Positions 24,001-39,000 of a stretch of DNA of 64,000 nt are shown piece after piece. Every line of letters begins with the position of its first letter. Positions within the stretch are counted from its first letter, which is position 1. Both the position numbers and the translations under genes were made by a program. Origin of the DNA: Tachypleus tridentatus (lineage: Eukaryota; Arthropoda; Merostomata; Xiphosura; Limulidae); NCBI RefSeq assembly GCF_004210375.1, contig NC_134829.1:25436034-25500033 (forward strand). The letters run 5' to 3'. The notes beneath the pieces are model-generated. The model was given only the letters and a program-made list of their open reading frames with translations, made no database searches and was not told where the DNA came from.

Positions 24001-27000
24001 CAAAGGATTGTTGGTTATTTGTAGTTAAGCAAAAAGCTGCACAATGTGCTATCTGTGCTTTGCCCACCACAGATACTAAAACCCAGTTTCTAGTATTGTA
24101 AGGACATAGTGCTATGTCACTGGGGAGCCTCACAAAGAATAGGTTTTCAGTGTTTCTGAGGTCACTCTATTTGATATAAGTTTTTATAAGTATATTAAAT
24201 GCAACTTTCTAATTAATAATTAAAGAATAGTCAGTTCGTTTGTGAGTTTGGTTTGTTTAACAGTTATTTTTATTGTGCACCATTGATCACAAATATGATA
24301 AAACTGCATTAATTTAAATTTGTTTACAATTAAAACACAAGTTAAAGCTTTACAAAATAAAAACTTGATGGGAAAGTTTTAAAAAATGCACAAAGATAGA
24401 CATCAGTAATTAAAGTCAAAAACAAAGGTAAATATTTTTAGTCACATTATTTTAAAAAACACATCATGATGAAACTATTTTAAATCTCAAATTTTTCATT
24501 TATGAAATACATCACACACAAAAATAAGATATTAGAAGAAGTTATGTACTATGTGGGAAATAATCTGAAGTTACAAGCTATTTCATTTGGTAATTTTTAT
24601 GAGGTGCAACAAATCAAACCACATTATAGGTGCTTCAAATCATGCACTCAAATATAAAGTTAATACATGACATTTTTATTTTACTTAAATCAACTTATAT
24701 CATGTATTCTAAAAATGGCTGGTATGGATATTAAAACTTTAATTAAAATAAAAATGACCTACAAAGGTTGAAACATTGTTCTGTACTTTAAATTTAATTA
24801 AAGATTTAATACTCACACCAACTGTCTTTAGAATACATTTTTACTTCAAGTGGGTTTCCAGAGATGCCAACTATTTCAAATGACTGAGAGTAATGATTGT
24901 AGACAGAGCCCGTACAGATATCGTACAACCACTGGATATAGTTTTGAGTCAGCCATGTATGTGGATCCATCTGTGGCTAAACTGTAAACACTGTTAGTAA
25001 ATATGCTTGAAATCATTTTGTCATCTTCACAACCCAACATTTGTACAATGGCTGTAGTTTTGGCTCTAGCACAGCCATATTTTTTCGCTATATCAGAGTC
25101 TGGGAACATTTTTCTGAATAGATGTCCTGCATGATTGGCTACAGCTAGGGGTAAATTATGAGCAATGACGAATTGCATGAACATCACTTCTGCATTATTG
25201 GTTTCATATTCTGAATTCTTACTCATAAATGTCGTTATCTGCATCGTTTTTGTCTTCGTCTCAGCCTTTTATTGGTGAGATGCCAATTTTGTATGTCTGG
25301 AATAATTGTTTATCCCACCGTGCACCACACTAAAATTGATGTGACAAGCTGTACAAAACGCATGACTATCACTGACTTTTGATGCAATGACTGGATATTT
25401 TGCACTATACTCTTTCCTAAATTTTTGATTCACAGTTTTAGTCCTTTTAGATTTGCCAGACAATCTGGTGAACGAGGCCACTTTTTTTCCATCTTGTGAA
25501 TGATCGCATTAGTGTTTCTATGCCGCTTAGAAAACGAGAAATACCCATCTACACGAGCGCTGATTGGCTGACAAGCACTGATGACGTAACTATGGATTCC
25601 CCCACGTACCCAGAATGGAGAAGCACCGCACTCAAACTATTGGTAGATGTCAGAGATAGAAATATTTTTTATTATTTCAAGCACAAACATGATTATTGCA
25701 AGTAGCCATTTGGACAATGTCTTTTATGTATTGTCAAAATTTATTTGTATCACACTAGAAATTTTCTTTTCACCCCTTTCAAGCCCTGGGGGAACAATTT
25801 ATCACTATTGTATAGGCCTATATAATATATAATAATTTGGGAGTTGCAACAAGTCGTAATATTTGTCTGTATGAGCATATAGTCGTAATGTATACACCAA
25901 AATCGTAATGATTATGCTCAAATCGTAATGATTGGCATCTCTGGGTTTCTCATCGTCACGAATGACTTATATCAAGATGTTGAAAGCAATACTGTGGGAA
26001 AAACTGTGCTTTAAATAAATATTAACATCAATTGTAGTATTTCTCTTAACACTGTACAATACAATGAAAAAAACCTTAAATCATTTGATACTTCTTAATA
26101 TGTGAATATAAATATTTTAGTTTTCACTCAAATATCTAATGATGAGAATATGTACATTTCTTTCAAAGCTTTCTTCAATAATTGGCCATGAATCACTTAT
26201 TTTACCATACCTGTACTTTTCCATGATAGTTGATATACACTAATTCTTTCACTTTATATGAACATAATAATTCACACATTGTATATTTTTTTAACATACT
26301 ACCAACGTAACTTGATGTTAGAAAACATAGATTTAGTAAAATAAATTTAAGACAAAAGTATAAAACCCTATAACTTGAACAATTTAAAAAGGTGGAATAA
26401 ATTATGAAAGGCAGGTGGAATACTGTGACACGCTCTTATGATTATTGAGAGAGCACCCCAGACATGTTTTATGATAGGACATATCACACAGGTTGTAGCT
26501 CCTTTTCCTACATACCTATTATTTCATGGGATAGTTAACTATATATGAAAGACAACAAACTTATTATACTTGTGTATGATTTAGACAATCATAAATCCTA
26601 ATGAAGTCTCACGTGTTAAATTCCACCTGAAATGTTGCTTTTCATAACTTGGCTGGTTATGAAACTTATCTACTGTTTCATGGGATAGTTGAACAGCATA
26701 TGAAGGACAAGGAACTCATTTACTGTTTTATGGAATAGTTGGAATGTGTGTAGCAAGTTATTGTGAAACAGGTTTATTATATCCTTGAACTACCACAGTA
26801 ACAATAAAATTTGTTACTAACTTGGGTGATAGCTGAAGTTAGCACAAGGTTGATTTGGTGTGATTAGAGAAAAAAACAAACTATAATATGCAACTACTGG
26901 TTTAAACTACTCTATCTCTGAGAAATTCCCATTTCCCTAAATAACACTAAACAGTATCACTATATAAAACCTGTGGATTTTAATTTTACTTTCTTTTCAT

Positions 27001-30000
27001 TCTTAAAGACAACAGATTGTTACCAAATATAATACTGGCTGACAAACGTATAATTCCAATATACAATGCATATTCAAAACTAATTTCACTCAACTCTGCA
27101 AACTAAAGTAGTCAATATCCCCATACATGAAAGAGTAAGAACACATATGAATGAATAAAACACTTGAAAACAAATAAATATACTAAATTAAATACATATT
27201 CAAGACAACAAAACATCGTAGATAAAAGTAAATACTCTATTAAATGTACATATGTCCCAAAATAAAGAAAAATGCAGAAATATTTTAAACTACAGATTTA
27301 TAAAACACAAGACCAATCTGAACTGATTATCATAGGCTGGTAACATCTTCTTGTTACTTAACTGTGAAAATATGTACTTCTTTTAAATACATTTTAACAA
27401 TAAAGTAATGCAGTATGAGGCCTAATGTTTTTGTAAAAAACTACCTTAGTAATTCACAATGACAACTGGTATTGAAAATTAGTCCTTATTTTTGTGCAAC
27501 ATCAGTCTTAACGTTCAAACTATATCCATGAAATACAATTTAAAGACATTAATATCATGTGTGTCCTACCTTGAACTTGGTTTATAAAGTGATTTTTTGT
27601 TACTCCTTGTTTATAACCATTGACAGTGACTTCTAGTGGTCTATCTGGGATGTCACACCACAGAATAGCTATCAGAAATAAATAATACTACCAACTTAGT
27701 GTCTTTAACTAAAAAATTCTAAGAAGCAATCAACAAAACACAAAAATGATTAAAAATGTAAAAAAGTTTAAAATCAAACAAACTTAAGGATAGTCAAAAA
27801 TGTACAGAATCCCAGATACACCACAATAAGGAAGAAAATAAAACTGTAGATTGGCTGTTTAGCATATGTTGGTGCAAAACAACTGGACTATCATTGAAAC
27901 AACCAGTAAAAGCCAAAAAGTAAACATGTAAAAATAAATTGAATAAAAAATAAACAATGTCCAAAGTTCAGATAAATGATTTAACTAGAATTATAAAGGC
28001 CAATGGTTTGTAAAAAATTTAAAACATAATGACATCATCCAATGTCAGGGCTAAACCCTTAGAAAACACACAACCATTGATTCATTAGTGGAGAATAAAA
28101 GATGCTAATGGGTTAAAAGCTATAACCAGTGCAGAACTTTGTCAAAACAACTTCAACCCTATGATTGTTGCAGAAATTAGATGGTCAAAAAGCAAAAGTA
28201 AATTAGATCTAGAAAATGTTTTGGAATATTCTTCACTCCAAGCCGACTGCAATTGGCATGGGGCAGAACCTTGAACATACAACCATAGTCAATATATGGA
28301 AGAGACATAGCCATAATAACACCACTCTTACCTGCAGTTTCAACAAGCTTATTCCCCCCAAATACCAACGTGGCCTGGTATCTACAAAAATTGGATATGA
28401 ATGGATGACAGAGAAAATCAAACCAGTTGGTTCAAAATATCAAGAAGAACAAGGTAAGAATTAATGTTAAGCAATTTCAGGGCCTGTAGAAAGCAAAGAG
28501 TCTGTTTAAATATCACAGTTAAAGTACTTTTCGCTGCCACATGATCCAGAGCAAGAGGGATATCATACAACTCAGCAATGAACACAAAAATTGTAAAGGG
28601 GAGTCAGTAAACAACCACTGAGTGATGACAAACTACGGCACAGAGCACAGAATCAACTAATTTTGTACCATCTGTAAAAATAGGTATGAAGAGATGGTTC
28701 AAGAGATGGGTGAGTAAACAAAAGGCTGTACTTCCAATCTGGAATATCCAACTTCATCAGTTAACTCAAAGAAATATCACATGTGAGTATGGTAATGTGC
28801 ATGAAAGTATGTAAAAGAACCATCATTGAATAGGGACATTATGATCTGAAAGCATGTGTTCCACAGACTGACTCTTTACATCAATGTCAACATCACCTCA
28901 GGAGGGAGGGGGACCATGTCCATTAAAATATTCCAAGAGGAAAATGGGAGATGGCTACTGATCTAAAAGAACATCCAGGTCTGGCTGAGCATAAGTCTCT
29001 CTTAGAGACAGGTAGATGGAACAAATAGTGATGGAATAACCAAAAGAAAAATTAATTGCCACATCCTATAGAGGAGTGGCTGATGTACTAGGTATCCAGC
29101 AATGCCACAGCACCATGAGTTTGACCATCACACAATCTGTCCTTCCTATAAATGAAAAGATGCTGAAGAATAATGGCATTGCCAGGACAGAGAAGAAATT
29201 TCCTGTAGAGAGAGACAAACTAAATGGCATTAATCAATCAGAGCATTGAAGTCATCCAGGTTGAAATGAAACCCTCAATAGTTCCACTGTTTCAGTGTTG
29301 TCATTTTTACTTACAAGGGTATAAGGTTGAAGATCCCTTCAGTTTATGACTATGCCACTTATTCTTAGAAAACAGAGGTCTTTTGACCTCCATGGATTCT
29401 GCCTGAGGTCAAATAAGAAGATCTCTGTCAGAAGATGGCAAGTTTTGAACATCAAGGCAAATGGACAGAGACCTGAGTAGCCACCATAAACAGTGGTAGG
29501 AGTTGGCATTGACTGCTACATACCTATTTTCACAGTGGGCAACCAACCCCTTACACTAGAAGAGAAAGACTCAAACAGAGGCACGGATACAGTCTGCATA
29601 CCCAATAAGGATGTAAAACAGAGGGAAGCAGCATATGTTCTGAATGGCAAGGGAGACAACAGTTGCAGCATCTCAAAGTGCAGACGTTATTCACAGTCCA
29701 CAAGCATTGTACTTCTTTCTCCTCAATCCACTTTGGGCAGGAACAGGAATAGGAGATGTGGGAGCCATTACAGTTGACAGAGTGAGGTCTAGGGTACACA
29801 ACTCAGCATCATGTTACTTGCCGAGAGCATAGGCATTTAAAACACCAGAGAGGGTTTAGTATGTATGACCATACTTTACAGTGCAAGTAATCCACCTTCA
29901 CAAATGTGGGGGGAAGTGATGTAAATGTAAAACCAGAAGATTGGTAGTCCTAATGCCATCTGTGCAAGTGAAGATACACCTCTAGATCCAGTTTACAAAA

Positions 30001-33000
30001 AAAAAACTTAAGAAATGTGCAATATCCTATATGAATTAAAGCACATGACAAGGTCTTAGATGTACCATTCAGAAAACATAATCAATTCAGTATAATGAAT
30101 TAAAGAACACAAAAGAAAGTTCTCACATTATGCAAAACCCAAAACAATAGATCAGCATATTATCACTGTCAAAACCATAACTCACAATTAAACATACTAA
30201 CTAGTTAAAATCACAATTTTCAATGAAGCATACCAAACTGCCAAAACTATAACTCACAAACCACAGCTAATCAAATAATCAAAAACCACACCTATAAAAG
30301 TCAAAACCATAGTTAAATGATCTGTTTGATTTTACACTATATTTAAACATTTTTTTATTATTACTTCAATTGGCCATTAACTCATAATGACTACTACTGA
30401 AAAATTCTACACGCCTTTAATTAAATCTAAGTTTTGTTTGTCTTCTTTTAAATTTCATTCAAGGCTACATGAAGGCTAGCTGAACTAGTCATGGCTAATT
30501 TAGCAGTGATAGACTAGATGGAGTTCATCACCACCAGCTGTCAACTCTTGGATTACTTTTCTACCAATGAATAGTGGAGTTGGCCATCATAACACCCACA
30601 TGACTGAAATGGGATTTGATACTTCAACCCACAAATTGCAAGTCAAACACCTTAATTATCTGTCCATGTAGGCCTAGTATTTCTTTCCTTCTAAAGTTAT
30701 AAAACAAAATAAAATGGCTAGAAAGACCTCAAACAAAAGTCTTTATTCCATCTGTCAGATTTTTCCTTTCCATGATTTACTGGAATTTTTCATGATATAT
30801 TCAGTTGTTTTTCAACCTCTTTAATACAAATATGTTTACAGGTTTAATCTATACAGGAGTTCAGAAGAGCAGTTGTTATAATAATAATTAAACTGATACT
30901 AAATGGAACTAATTAGATTTAGTATCTATTTTTATCTAAAATCTAAAAAAATTAAATAATTAAATTTATTACAATAATTGTTTTGATAAAAATTTGTTTC
31001 TAAATAAACTTTTTCACAGTTTTGATTCTGTCAAGATCAATTTCTTTAGTAAACAACAGTTTAAAATCATATATTTGGTTAAGAAAATATATGTGAAATT
31101 TCATTAAGAATTACCCGATGAACATGGAACAGCTTTATCAAACACCAACTCCACCTGCTGACGAGAATCTTCAAACTCTAAGTCAGACTGATAGATACAA
31201 GGGAGACTTGGACGATATCCTTCTGGAAGATTCTGAACTGATCTCAGTCGATCAAAAACAGCACGTACAATTGCATCTTCATTAAATGGACATCTAAAAA
31301 ACATAAAACAATTACAGTTCCATTTGATTTTTCAAAAATGACATAAACATTGATATGGAGAGACTTCTCCTCCAGAGACGAGACTGCTGAAATGACTCAG
31401 GTGTCTAAATCTGTATTCAATACAGACAGAGGAACATTGTTTTAAATGTTTTATTTGTATGTTTGGTTGGTGTTAAGTATCTGATACAAAATTACACAAA
31501 GAAATACCTGTTTTGGACTCACCATGGTTATGACAGCTCAGATATTTTAGTGTTAGATGCCCAAAGGTTTACCACTGAGCCACTTGAAGATTCTGAATAG
31601 ATGTTAAGTCTGTTATCTCAAAATGGCTGATATGGGTATTAACACTTTTTCAAATAAAGCAGAGAACAACATTTCAACCTTCCTAGTTCATTTTCAAATT
31701 AACAAACTCTGCTTTATTAGTAAAAGTGTTAATATCCATACCAACCATTCTGAGATACATTTTTATTTCAAGTGGGGCCCCCTGCTGGTACAGCGGTAAG
31801 CCTATGGATTTACAATGCTAAAATCAGGAGTTCAATTCCCCTTGGTAAACTCAGCAGGTAGCTCGATGTGGCTTTGCTATATGAAAACGCACAATTTAAA
31901 ATGGGTTTCTTGTCATCAAGATGTTAACTCTGGGTAAGATGAGTTAAAAGGGATAATAGAGGTGTATGGAATCTTGGGTAACTACAACAATGAAAGGTGA
32001 AGAGAAAGAGAGAGACACACACACCCTCATTAGAAGACAGTGGAGGTCACACTTCCTTAAGTTAATACTGAGGGGGATGCACATGAATAGGTTTAAGAAG
32101 AATAAGGGACTCAAGAGATGGCAGAAAAAAACAGAAAACTCTTGTGCAGGAAAAGGAGACATGGCAGCCTTGGTAATCAGAAGCTCTAAGTCATAAAGAA
32201 GAAAGGTGAATCCATTCCAGATTGACAAAGACTGTCAGGCAATAGATACACTTAGTGAGGTCAAGACTAACCTGGAAGCCTAACCAACCACCTCCCTAAG
32301 GTTTGGTTTATTTTGAATTTTGCACAAAGCTACACAAGGGTTACCTGCACTTGGTAATCAGAAGCTCTAAGTCTCAATGCCATAAAGAAGAAAGGTGAAT
32401 CCATTCCAGATTGACAAAGACTGTCAGGCAATAGATACACTTAGTGAGGTCAAGACTAACCTGGAAGCCTAACCAACCACCTCCCTAAGGTTTGGTTTAT
32501 TTTGAATTTTGCACAAAGCTACACAAGGGTTACCTGCACTTGGTAATCAGAAGCTCTAAGTCTTAATGCCATAAAGAAGAAAGGTGAATCCATTCCAGAT
32601 TGACAAAGACTGTCAGGCAATAGATACACTTAGTGAGGTCAAGACTAACCTGGAAGCCTAACCAACCACCTCCCTAAGGTTTGGTTTATTTTGAATTTTG
32701 CACAAAGCTACACAAGGGTTACCTGCACTTGGTAATCAGAAGCTCTAAGTCTTAATGCCATAAAGAAGAAAGGTGAATCCATTCCACATACAGATTGACA
32801 AAGACTGTCAGGCAATAGATACACTTAGTGAGGTCAAGACTAACCTGGAAGCCTAACCAACCACCTCCCTAAGGTTTGGTTTATTTTGAATTTTGCACAA
32901 AGCTACACAAGGGTTACCTGCACTTGGTAATCAGAAGCTCTAAGTCATAAAGAAGAAAGGTGAATCCATTCCAGATTGACAAAGACTGTCAGGCAATAGA

Positions 33001-36000
33001 TACACTTAGTGAGGTCAAGACTAACCTGGAAGCCTAACCAACCACCTCCCTAAGGTTTGGTTTATTTTGAATTTTGCACAAAGCTACACAAGGGTTACCT
33101 GCACTTGGTAATCAGAAGCTCTAAGTCTCAATGCCATAAAGAAGAAAGGTGAATCCATTCCAGATTGACAAAGACTGTCAGGCAATAGATACACTTAGTG
33201 AGGTCAAGACTAACCTGGAAGCCTAACCAACCACCTCCCTAAGGTTTGGTTTATTTTGAATTTTGCACAAAGCTACACAAGGGTTACCTGCACTTGGTAA
33301 TCAGAAGCTCTAAGTCTCAATGCCATAAAGAAGAAAGGTGAATCCATTCCAGATTGACAAAGACTGTCAGGCAATAGATACACTTAGTGAGGTCAAGACT
33401 AACCTGGAAGCCTAACCAACCACCTCCCTAAGGTTTGGTTTATTTTGAATTTTGCACAAAGCTACACAAGGGTTACCTGCACTTGGTAATCAGAAGCTCT
33501 AAGTCTCAATGCCATAAAGAAGAAAGGTGAATCCATTCCAGATTGACAAAGACTGTCAGGCAATAGATACACTTAGTGAGGTCAAGACTAACCTGGAAGC
33601 CTAACCAACCACCTCCCTAAGGTTTGGTTTATTTTGAATTTTGCACAAAGCTACACAAGGGTTACCTGCACTTGGTAATCAGAAGCTCTAAGTCTTAATG
33701 CCATAAAGAAGAAAGGTGAATCCATTCCACATACAGATTGACAAAGACTGTCAGGCAATAGATACACTTAGTGAGGTCAAGACTAACCTGGAAGCCTAAC
33801 CAACCACCTCCCTAAGGTTTGGTTTATTTTGAATTTTGCACAAAGCTACACAAGGGTTACCTGCACTTGGTAATCAGAAGCTCTAAGTCTTAATGCCATA
33901 AAGAAGAAAGGTGAATCCATTCCACATACAGATTGACAAAGACTGTCAGGCAATAGATACACTTAGTGAGGTCAAGACTAACCTGGAAGCCTAACCAACC
34001 ACCTCCCTAAGGTTTGGTTTATTTTGAATTTTGCACAAAGCTACACAAGGGTTACCTGCACTTGGTAATCAGAAGCTCTAAGTCTTAATGCCATAAAGAA
34101 GAAAGGTGAATCCATTCCACATACAGATTGACAAAGACTGTCAGGCAATAGATACACTTAGTGAGGTCAAGACTAACCTGGAAGCCTAACCAACCACCTC
34201 CCTAAGGTTTGGTTTATTTTGAATTTTGCACAAAGCTACACAAGGGTTACCTGCACTTGGTAATCAGAAGCTCTAAGTCTCAATGCCATAAAGAAGAAAG
34301 GTGAATCCATTCCACATACAGATTGACAAAGACTGTCAGGCAATAGATACACTTAGTGAGGTCAAGACTAACCTGGAAGCCTAACCAACCACCTCCCTAA
34401 GGTTTGGTTTATTTTGAATTTTGCACAAAGCTACACAAGGGTTACCTGCACTAGCCATCCCTAATGTAGCAGTGTAAGACTAGAGGAAAGGCAACTAGTC
34501 ATCACCACCCACTGCCAACTCTTGGGCTACTCTTTTACCAAGGAATAATGGGATTGACTGTTACATTATAATGCCTCCACAGCTGAAAGAGTGAGCACGT
34601 TTGGTGTGATGGAGATTCAAACCTGCAACCCTCAGATTACGAGTTGAGTGCCCTAACCATCTGGCCATGCCGGGCCCCTCCCTAAGGAGAAGGGACGTTG
34701 CAACAGAGGATGCTTCATTAGATAGGGAAAGCAAATGCCAATCTACCGTAGAGTAAGTGTAGGCCTTCATGTAAAAGCACTCCAGACCTGATTAAAAACA
34801 AACAGGACTTTGAACTGACGAGTGGCAGACAAGTTGGAATTTGAAGCAAAGCATTGAGAAATTAATCTTGATCATCCATAGTCTGAGAAGAATCATTCAC
34901 CTTAGAATAAAAAAAACCATCAATCTTAACAGAGGGACAATCAAAGTTGGTTCATTTATGAAAGATCTTTGACAGCTCTCATAAAACCATTCTTGAGGGG
35001 TGGGTCCAGAAAAAGTCCAGATGGATGGTTGGACAATAACAAGAAATGGAGGAGTAGGAGAGAAAGGATAACCCCATAAAGCTATTGAGGATGAAAACCT
35101 GATGGTTCGTGAAATGCAAGTGGGCTCTAACAATCTGCCCCAGATTGAAATTACAAAGTCGAAGGAACATTCTCAAAAAATTTGTAATTAAGGAATGATA
35201 CACTAAGAAGGTCTCTCAAATAAAATTGAGGTATGTGAATTTCTGAAAGAATTGCATCCAAATACAGTATATTCCAGAAACCAAGTTAACTGTTAAATGA
35301 ACCATATTATAGACTCTGGAACACATTCCCAAAATTGTGTAATTTGGTTGAGAAGAAAATCACATCAATATAACTTGGATTAAAGTTCTACTGGAAATGT
35401 GTATAATTTTATATTTCTCAGCATCAGTTGACTAAGGTACGCAAGACAACACTGTATATGGTAGCAAAGGTAAACAATAATAAATGCAAAAAAGTCCATA
35501 AATCACACCACAAAAACACATCTAATCACAGTAGTGTTGAGGAAAAGAATGATTTGTTGAAATTAGTGTTCATGGGGTTTTCTGGATGTGGAAGTTATCT
35601 TCCTGTTGTTGGAGGGATAGTTTAACAATTATTACATCATAGACTAGTTCATCAAATATCAGTATATGCAAGGTTTGGAGATTTGTTCAAGGCTCTTAAC
35701 ATTTGCAAAACATCCTTTTGGTTAAATTGTAAGGTAATAGCTTCTTGTTCTGTGGAGAGGTAAGTATTGTTTCTGATTAATATACTATAAGGTTTGTTAA
35801 AGACCTACTTAAGGATAAACTGTACCCTAAATGGTTCACTGAAAACCTACTAATTAGAAATGATAAAATACACTACAAGGTTTGTTAAGGTGAACTTACA
35901 AACATGATAAAGAACGAATTTTTATATACTTAAAATGTACAATCTACCTATGATAAAAACAACAATAAAATATTTAATAAATACTTGCATAAAATCAGTA

Positions 36001-39000
36001 ATAGAAAATAATAAGGTTACACCAAGCTTACCTTATTGTATGTATGTAATGACTTTTATCTTACTAAGAGATCTTCTGAGGATTTACCCACTGATTTTGA
36101 TCAAAACAAAGTATAGGATTTAAAATGAAAACTTGTCTACCAAAAATGGTATAAGATCCATTATAATAATGAACATATACCAAGAATACTATAAACTCAT
36201 TACCAGACTTACTAAACAGTGTTATAAATCACTGTAAGCTTTAATTAACACTTGTGAATGCTACAACAATGATATAAATTCACTATAAGGTCTAATGGGC
36301 ACTTGTATACAAGTACTGATAAAAAATACATCCAACGTAGTTTAATTAAAACTTGTAAAACTCACCCATTAGCTCTTAACAATAGATACAAAGAACAAGA
36401 TTTACCAAAAACTCAAAAGCCATGAAATAAAATATACATTAAAATATTTAATGAAAACTTACCTACCAATGATTATAGAAGACATATAAATAGGAAGTGG
36501 AAGAAAGTGAGACAGGAGGGCCCCCTGGAGACCACATATATTCCATCGGGCCATCTTATCACTACATGAAAGTGACAGAGTTCGTTCTCCTCGACCTGGT
36601 TTGGTCCTCAGAACTCCAGTCACATGATAGTCAACTCCTTCTCCTTGGGAATCTTGATAATCTCCAGGTACACACTTTGCTCCTGTTCTTTTAACCCAAA
36701 TTAAGTACTTTTAGTTTATTTTATAATATCATGAAAATCCAGACATCTTAGTTAACACAAATAATCATACATATATACAGTCTCAGGAAGAGTTTCTATA
36801 CCTTCATAGATACTGGGTTCCTTATAGTTACTTTACAAGCCATTAACATTAGCTGAATCTTAACAAATTTCAATGTTATTATACATTTTTAACTTGTTTT
36901 GAATATATATATTCTTTTAAAAACAAGTGGAGTATGTGCTATTCCTTTATTGTTGACTTTATCACCAAGACGCAGATGCCTACTTTTATAGGAATCCTTA
37001 GCCAAACACACCCATATATCTACATTACCATACATAGTTCTAAAAAATAAGTTTGACAAATTTCAATTTTTTTTACATAAGAACTTTATATTTTATCTAT
37101 TTTTCTCCCCATTTTAACATCACATGAACTTAATTAATTTAAACCTTGTAAAAGATATAAAAAATTTAATTCTTTTTTTCCCACACCTTACCTTATCGTA
37201 AGGTTTCTTTTAAAAAAGAAGCTGCTTTTTACAGCCTTTACTGTAAACTGTAAAAGAAAATTAAAATTATATATTCAAATTTGTCTCAGTCTTAAAGCAA
37301 TTTATAACTGTTTTCATTTAATACTTTGTTGCCTTTTAACTCCCAAATAGCAATAAGTCACCCAGTGGAAATATGAAGAGTTTAGGACAAACAAAATTTC
37401 ACTGTGTCTCAGAACAGCTGGTATGGGTATTAAATGGGTAAGCAGAGAACAACATTTCGACCCTCTTGGGTCATCTTCAGGTTAACCTAGGAAGGCTGAA
37501 ATGTTGTTCTCTGCTTATCAATAAAAGTGTTAATACCCATACCAGCCATTCTGAGATACATTTTTATTTCAAGCAGGCTTGTCCTTAAGATACAAAATTT
37601 CAAGTTACATAAAATGATGCACAACTGTAACTATATACACTATAAATGTTCCTTTTTTTATTTACGTATTTTTATCTAACTGAAGTTTTTAATTTTTACA
37701 ATTTAGCTACATTTCTTACAAATTATATATCGATAAAAAAAACAATATACATTACAAGTTAAGTATTTCATCACTTACTTCAGGATTGAGGCCTTTTGCT
37801 CTTGGAAGCCGCTCTTAGTTATCCATAACTTTTCTCAGTAAGTTGGTTGACCAAAAATTAATTCATATAGCTTTCATATATGTATTTCAAAATACAAACA
37901 TTAACTCATGCACTAAAATATTACACCCAAAACTACTATAATTTTTCTGGCTTTCTAACTGACCTATGAAAAAAAAACGATTTCAAAAACAGCACTAACT
38001 TCAGTCCTACTTCAATAAAATGTGCATGAGAAATAGCACATTTTACCAAAATAAGTTATCATGAAGATATCAAAATTATGGAATAAAGAAGATATCAAAA
38101 TTATGGAATAAAGAAAATTACCTTTCGGTTAGTTATAAACATGTACATACCATTAACAAATAAACATGAGTAAATAACATGCACGTACACAGGTGGAGTG
38201 GGTGTGTTTGGCTGCACTGCACATTTTTGTGATGTAAAACAATAATGATTATACAGTTATAGTACACTTGCTTATTGTATTTAATGTTTCTAACTCTTCT
38301 GACAAAGCATTAGCATTTTCTGGCTTGAAACAGTCATATAAAATGGCTTCTGTTGATGCTTTTTAACTAAAAGCCTGTAAACTTCTATAAAAAGCCATGA
38401 GTACAAAACTATGTGAAACTTTCAGTTACAACTTATAAAAGGTCCTTTGTTGTCTTTTAATGTTGTGTTGCATTTTCAATATAAATAATAAAAAATTTCA
38501 ACAACTAAACCTATATTAGACACAATTTGTTCTGAATTAAAACAAAATGACTCAATATTTACATATAACTCACCTGTGGATATCAAATATATCCTGACCA
38601 GTAACAACCTTCTTGGGACAGCCCTCCTGAGTGTCTGAATGGTGTATAGTGGAAGTGTCTAATACACGACAGTCAACACCTGTCAGATTTGCTTTATTAA
38701 CATCTGTAGTATCCAACACAGTTGTCTGGCTTGCCTGACCATCATTTGGTAAGGCCAAGTTAGTAGTCTCATGATCACTCAAATGATCTATTTTCCCAGT
38801 TTGGACTGCTTCATTAATAGGACTGCATGAAGTTGAAACTGTTTTATTACGCTTGTTTGTTTCAGGAGGACTTTCATATGAGTTTTACGTTTAACCCGTG
38901 TTGTGATCTTACCTGATCACAAAAGTCATGCATTTTGGGAAAGATTGAGGCATCTCCACCTGAAACAATTACATAATCAAAAATGAATGACCATGTAAAA

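Larger units (their letters stand above)
24703..25964. mobile_element. Penelope-related foldback, interrupted by a hAT element
   Basis: The left part (24,703-24,859) holds inverted arms around aatgacctacaaaggttgaa, a decayed form of the ribozyme-like end. The matching end after the hAT insertion runs to 25,964. Target duplication acttatatca lies at 24,693-24,702 and 25,965-25,974, so the two outer flanks belong to one insertion. Confidence 0.8.

Noticed and set aside
28216-28464. 82-codon plus-strand open frame
   Set aside because: Antisense of the LINE RNase H remains.
32172-34452. CRISPR-like interpretation of the regular array
   Set aside because: Units are contiguous near-identical satellites without unique spacers, in a eukaryotic intron.
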